A DNA stretch of 13,733 bases, taken from the NCBI GenBank assembly GCA_003536545.1, contig DPZW01000073.1:1-13733 (forward strand), given 5' to 3'. This DNA comes from Rhodospirillaceae bacterium. Its GTDB lineage: Bacteria > Pseudomonadota > Alphaproteobacteria > UBA11073. This document shows, piece by piece, positions 13,631-13,733 of this stretch (the first letter of the stretch is position 1; each line of letters starts with the position of its first letter). Both the position numbers and the translations under genes were made by a program. The notes under the pieces were generated by a model, which saw only the letters and a program-made list of their open reading frames with translations, did not search any database and had not been told where the DNA came from.

Positions 13631-13660
13631 AAAAAGGGGATGTTGCCATCCCCTGATTTT
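13631..13660 (-). terminator. Intrinsic terminator after the rightmost gene
   Basis: On the minus strand GGGGATG and CATCCCC form a perfect seven-pair stem around a GCAA tetraloop, followed by TTTTTTATTTTT. It starts 7 bases after the TAA of the gene entering from the right edge and lies about 55 bases before the PEBP gene, so it ends that upstream transcript. T-runs flank the hairpin on the plus strand too, so it could work in both directions. Confidence 0.85.
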
Positions 13661-13733
13661 TTATTGAGGGCCGCCAGCAGGGCCTGATTGCGAGGGAGGA
13701 GGTTTCTGCCCGCCAGGATTCTGCTGTGCCCGC
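13661..13733 (-). CDS. 3' end of an unidentified gene (partial), Pro/Gly/Gln-rich C-terminus
   Basis: In the frame ending with TAA at 13661-13663, the last 23 residues read RAQQNPGGQKPPPSQSGP and then AGGPQ, a low-complexity Pro/Gly/Gln tail. An intrinsic terminator follows within ten bases, which supports this being a real gene end. Such tails occur on many unrelated proteins, so no function can be given. Confidence 0.5.
   Translation of the reverse strand, partial: RAQQNPGGQKPPPSQSGPAGGPQ

Overview
This window is a dense, single-strand (minus) gene cluster from a Gram-negative bacterium. Lipoprotein and Sec signal peptides, an outer-membrane secretin and a periplasmic thiol isomerase all point to a double membrane. 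GC is moderate. The gene set and style would fit an alphaproteobacterium or a relative, possibly an uncultured lineage, but the sequence does not prove this. Both ends cut through genes. There is no stretch of more than 300 bases without a gene, and I see no tRNA, rRNA, CRISPR array or insertion sequence.

Layout in the direction of transcription (right to left): the 3' end of an unknown gene (13661-13733) with a hairpin terminator; a PEBP/YbhB-family protein (13097-13576); a DsbC/DsbG-like thiol-disulfide protein (12187-13056); a small secreted protein of unknown function (11609-12052); a PilN-type secretin lipoprotein (9867-11612); a PilO-like inner-membrane protein (9019-9867); a 4-cysteine membrane-anchored protein (8630-9022); a 75-residue membrane protein (8392-8619); three consecutive large surface proteins, each with an N-terminal membrane helix and a predicted beta-helix (6651-8399, 4867-6654, 2036-4867); a membrane-embedded spermidine-synthase-like protein (486-2033); and the N-terminus of a GspE/PilB/PilQ-type assembly ATPase with an MshEN-like domain (1-414). 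From 11612 down to 486 nearly every gene overlaps the next by 1, 4 or 8 bases or is separated by 2-10 bases, so this is one translationally coupled operon.

Reading: a type IVb-pilus-like machine (secretin, PilO-like protein and ATPase, as in R64 thin-pilus loci) with an unusual payload. Instead of one PilV-type adhesin it carries three paralogous pilin-like proteins of 582, 595 and 943 residues. All three have the same blueprint: an N-terminal hydrophobic helix, a PTW/PSW...YCP(Y/F) motif, a second Cys, an SGDG(S/T)GR motif, a Ser/Thr/Asn/Gly-rich beta-helix-like body, a CW-G motif and a terminal W-x-x-C. Four cysteines line up in all three, which gives the upstream disulfide isomerase-like protein an obvious set of clients. 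The longest one additionally carries a module resembling those of phage tail fibres, a ten-glycine hinge and a six-cysteine C-terminal domain. I infer a surface attachment or recognition system. The major pilin, prepilin peptidase and inner-membrane platform protein are not in the window and may lie beyond the left edge.
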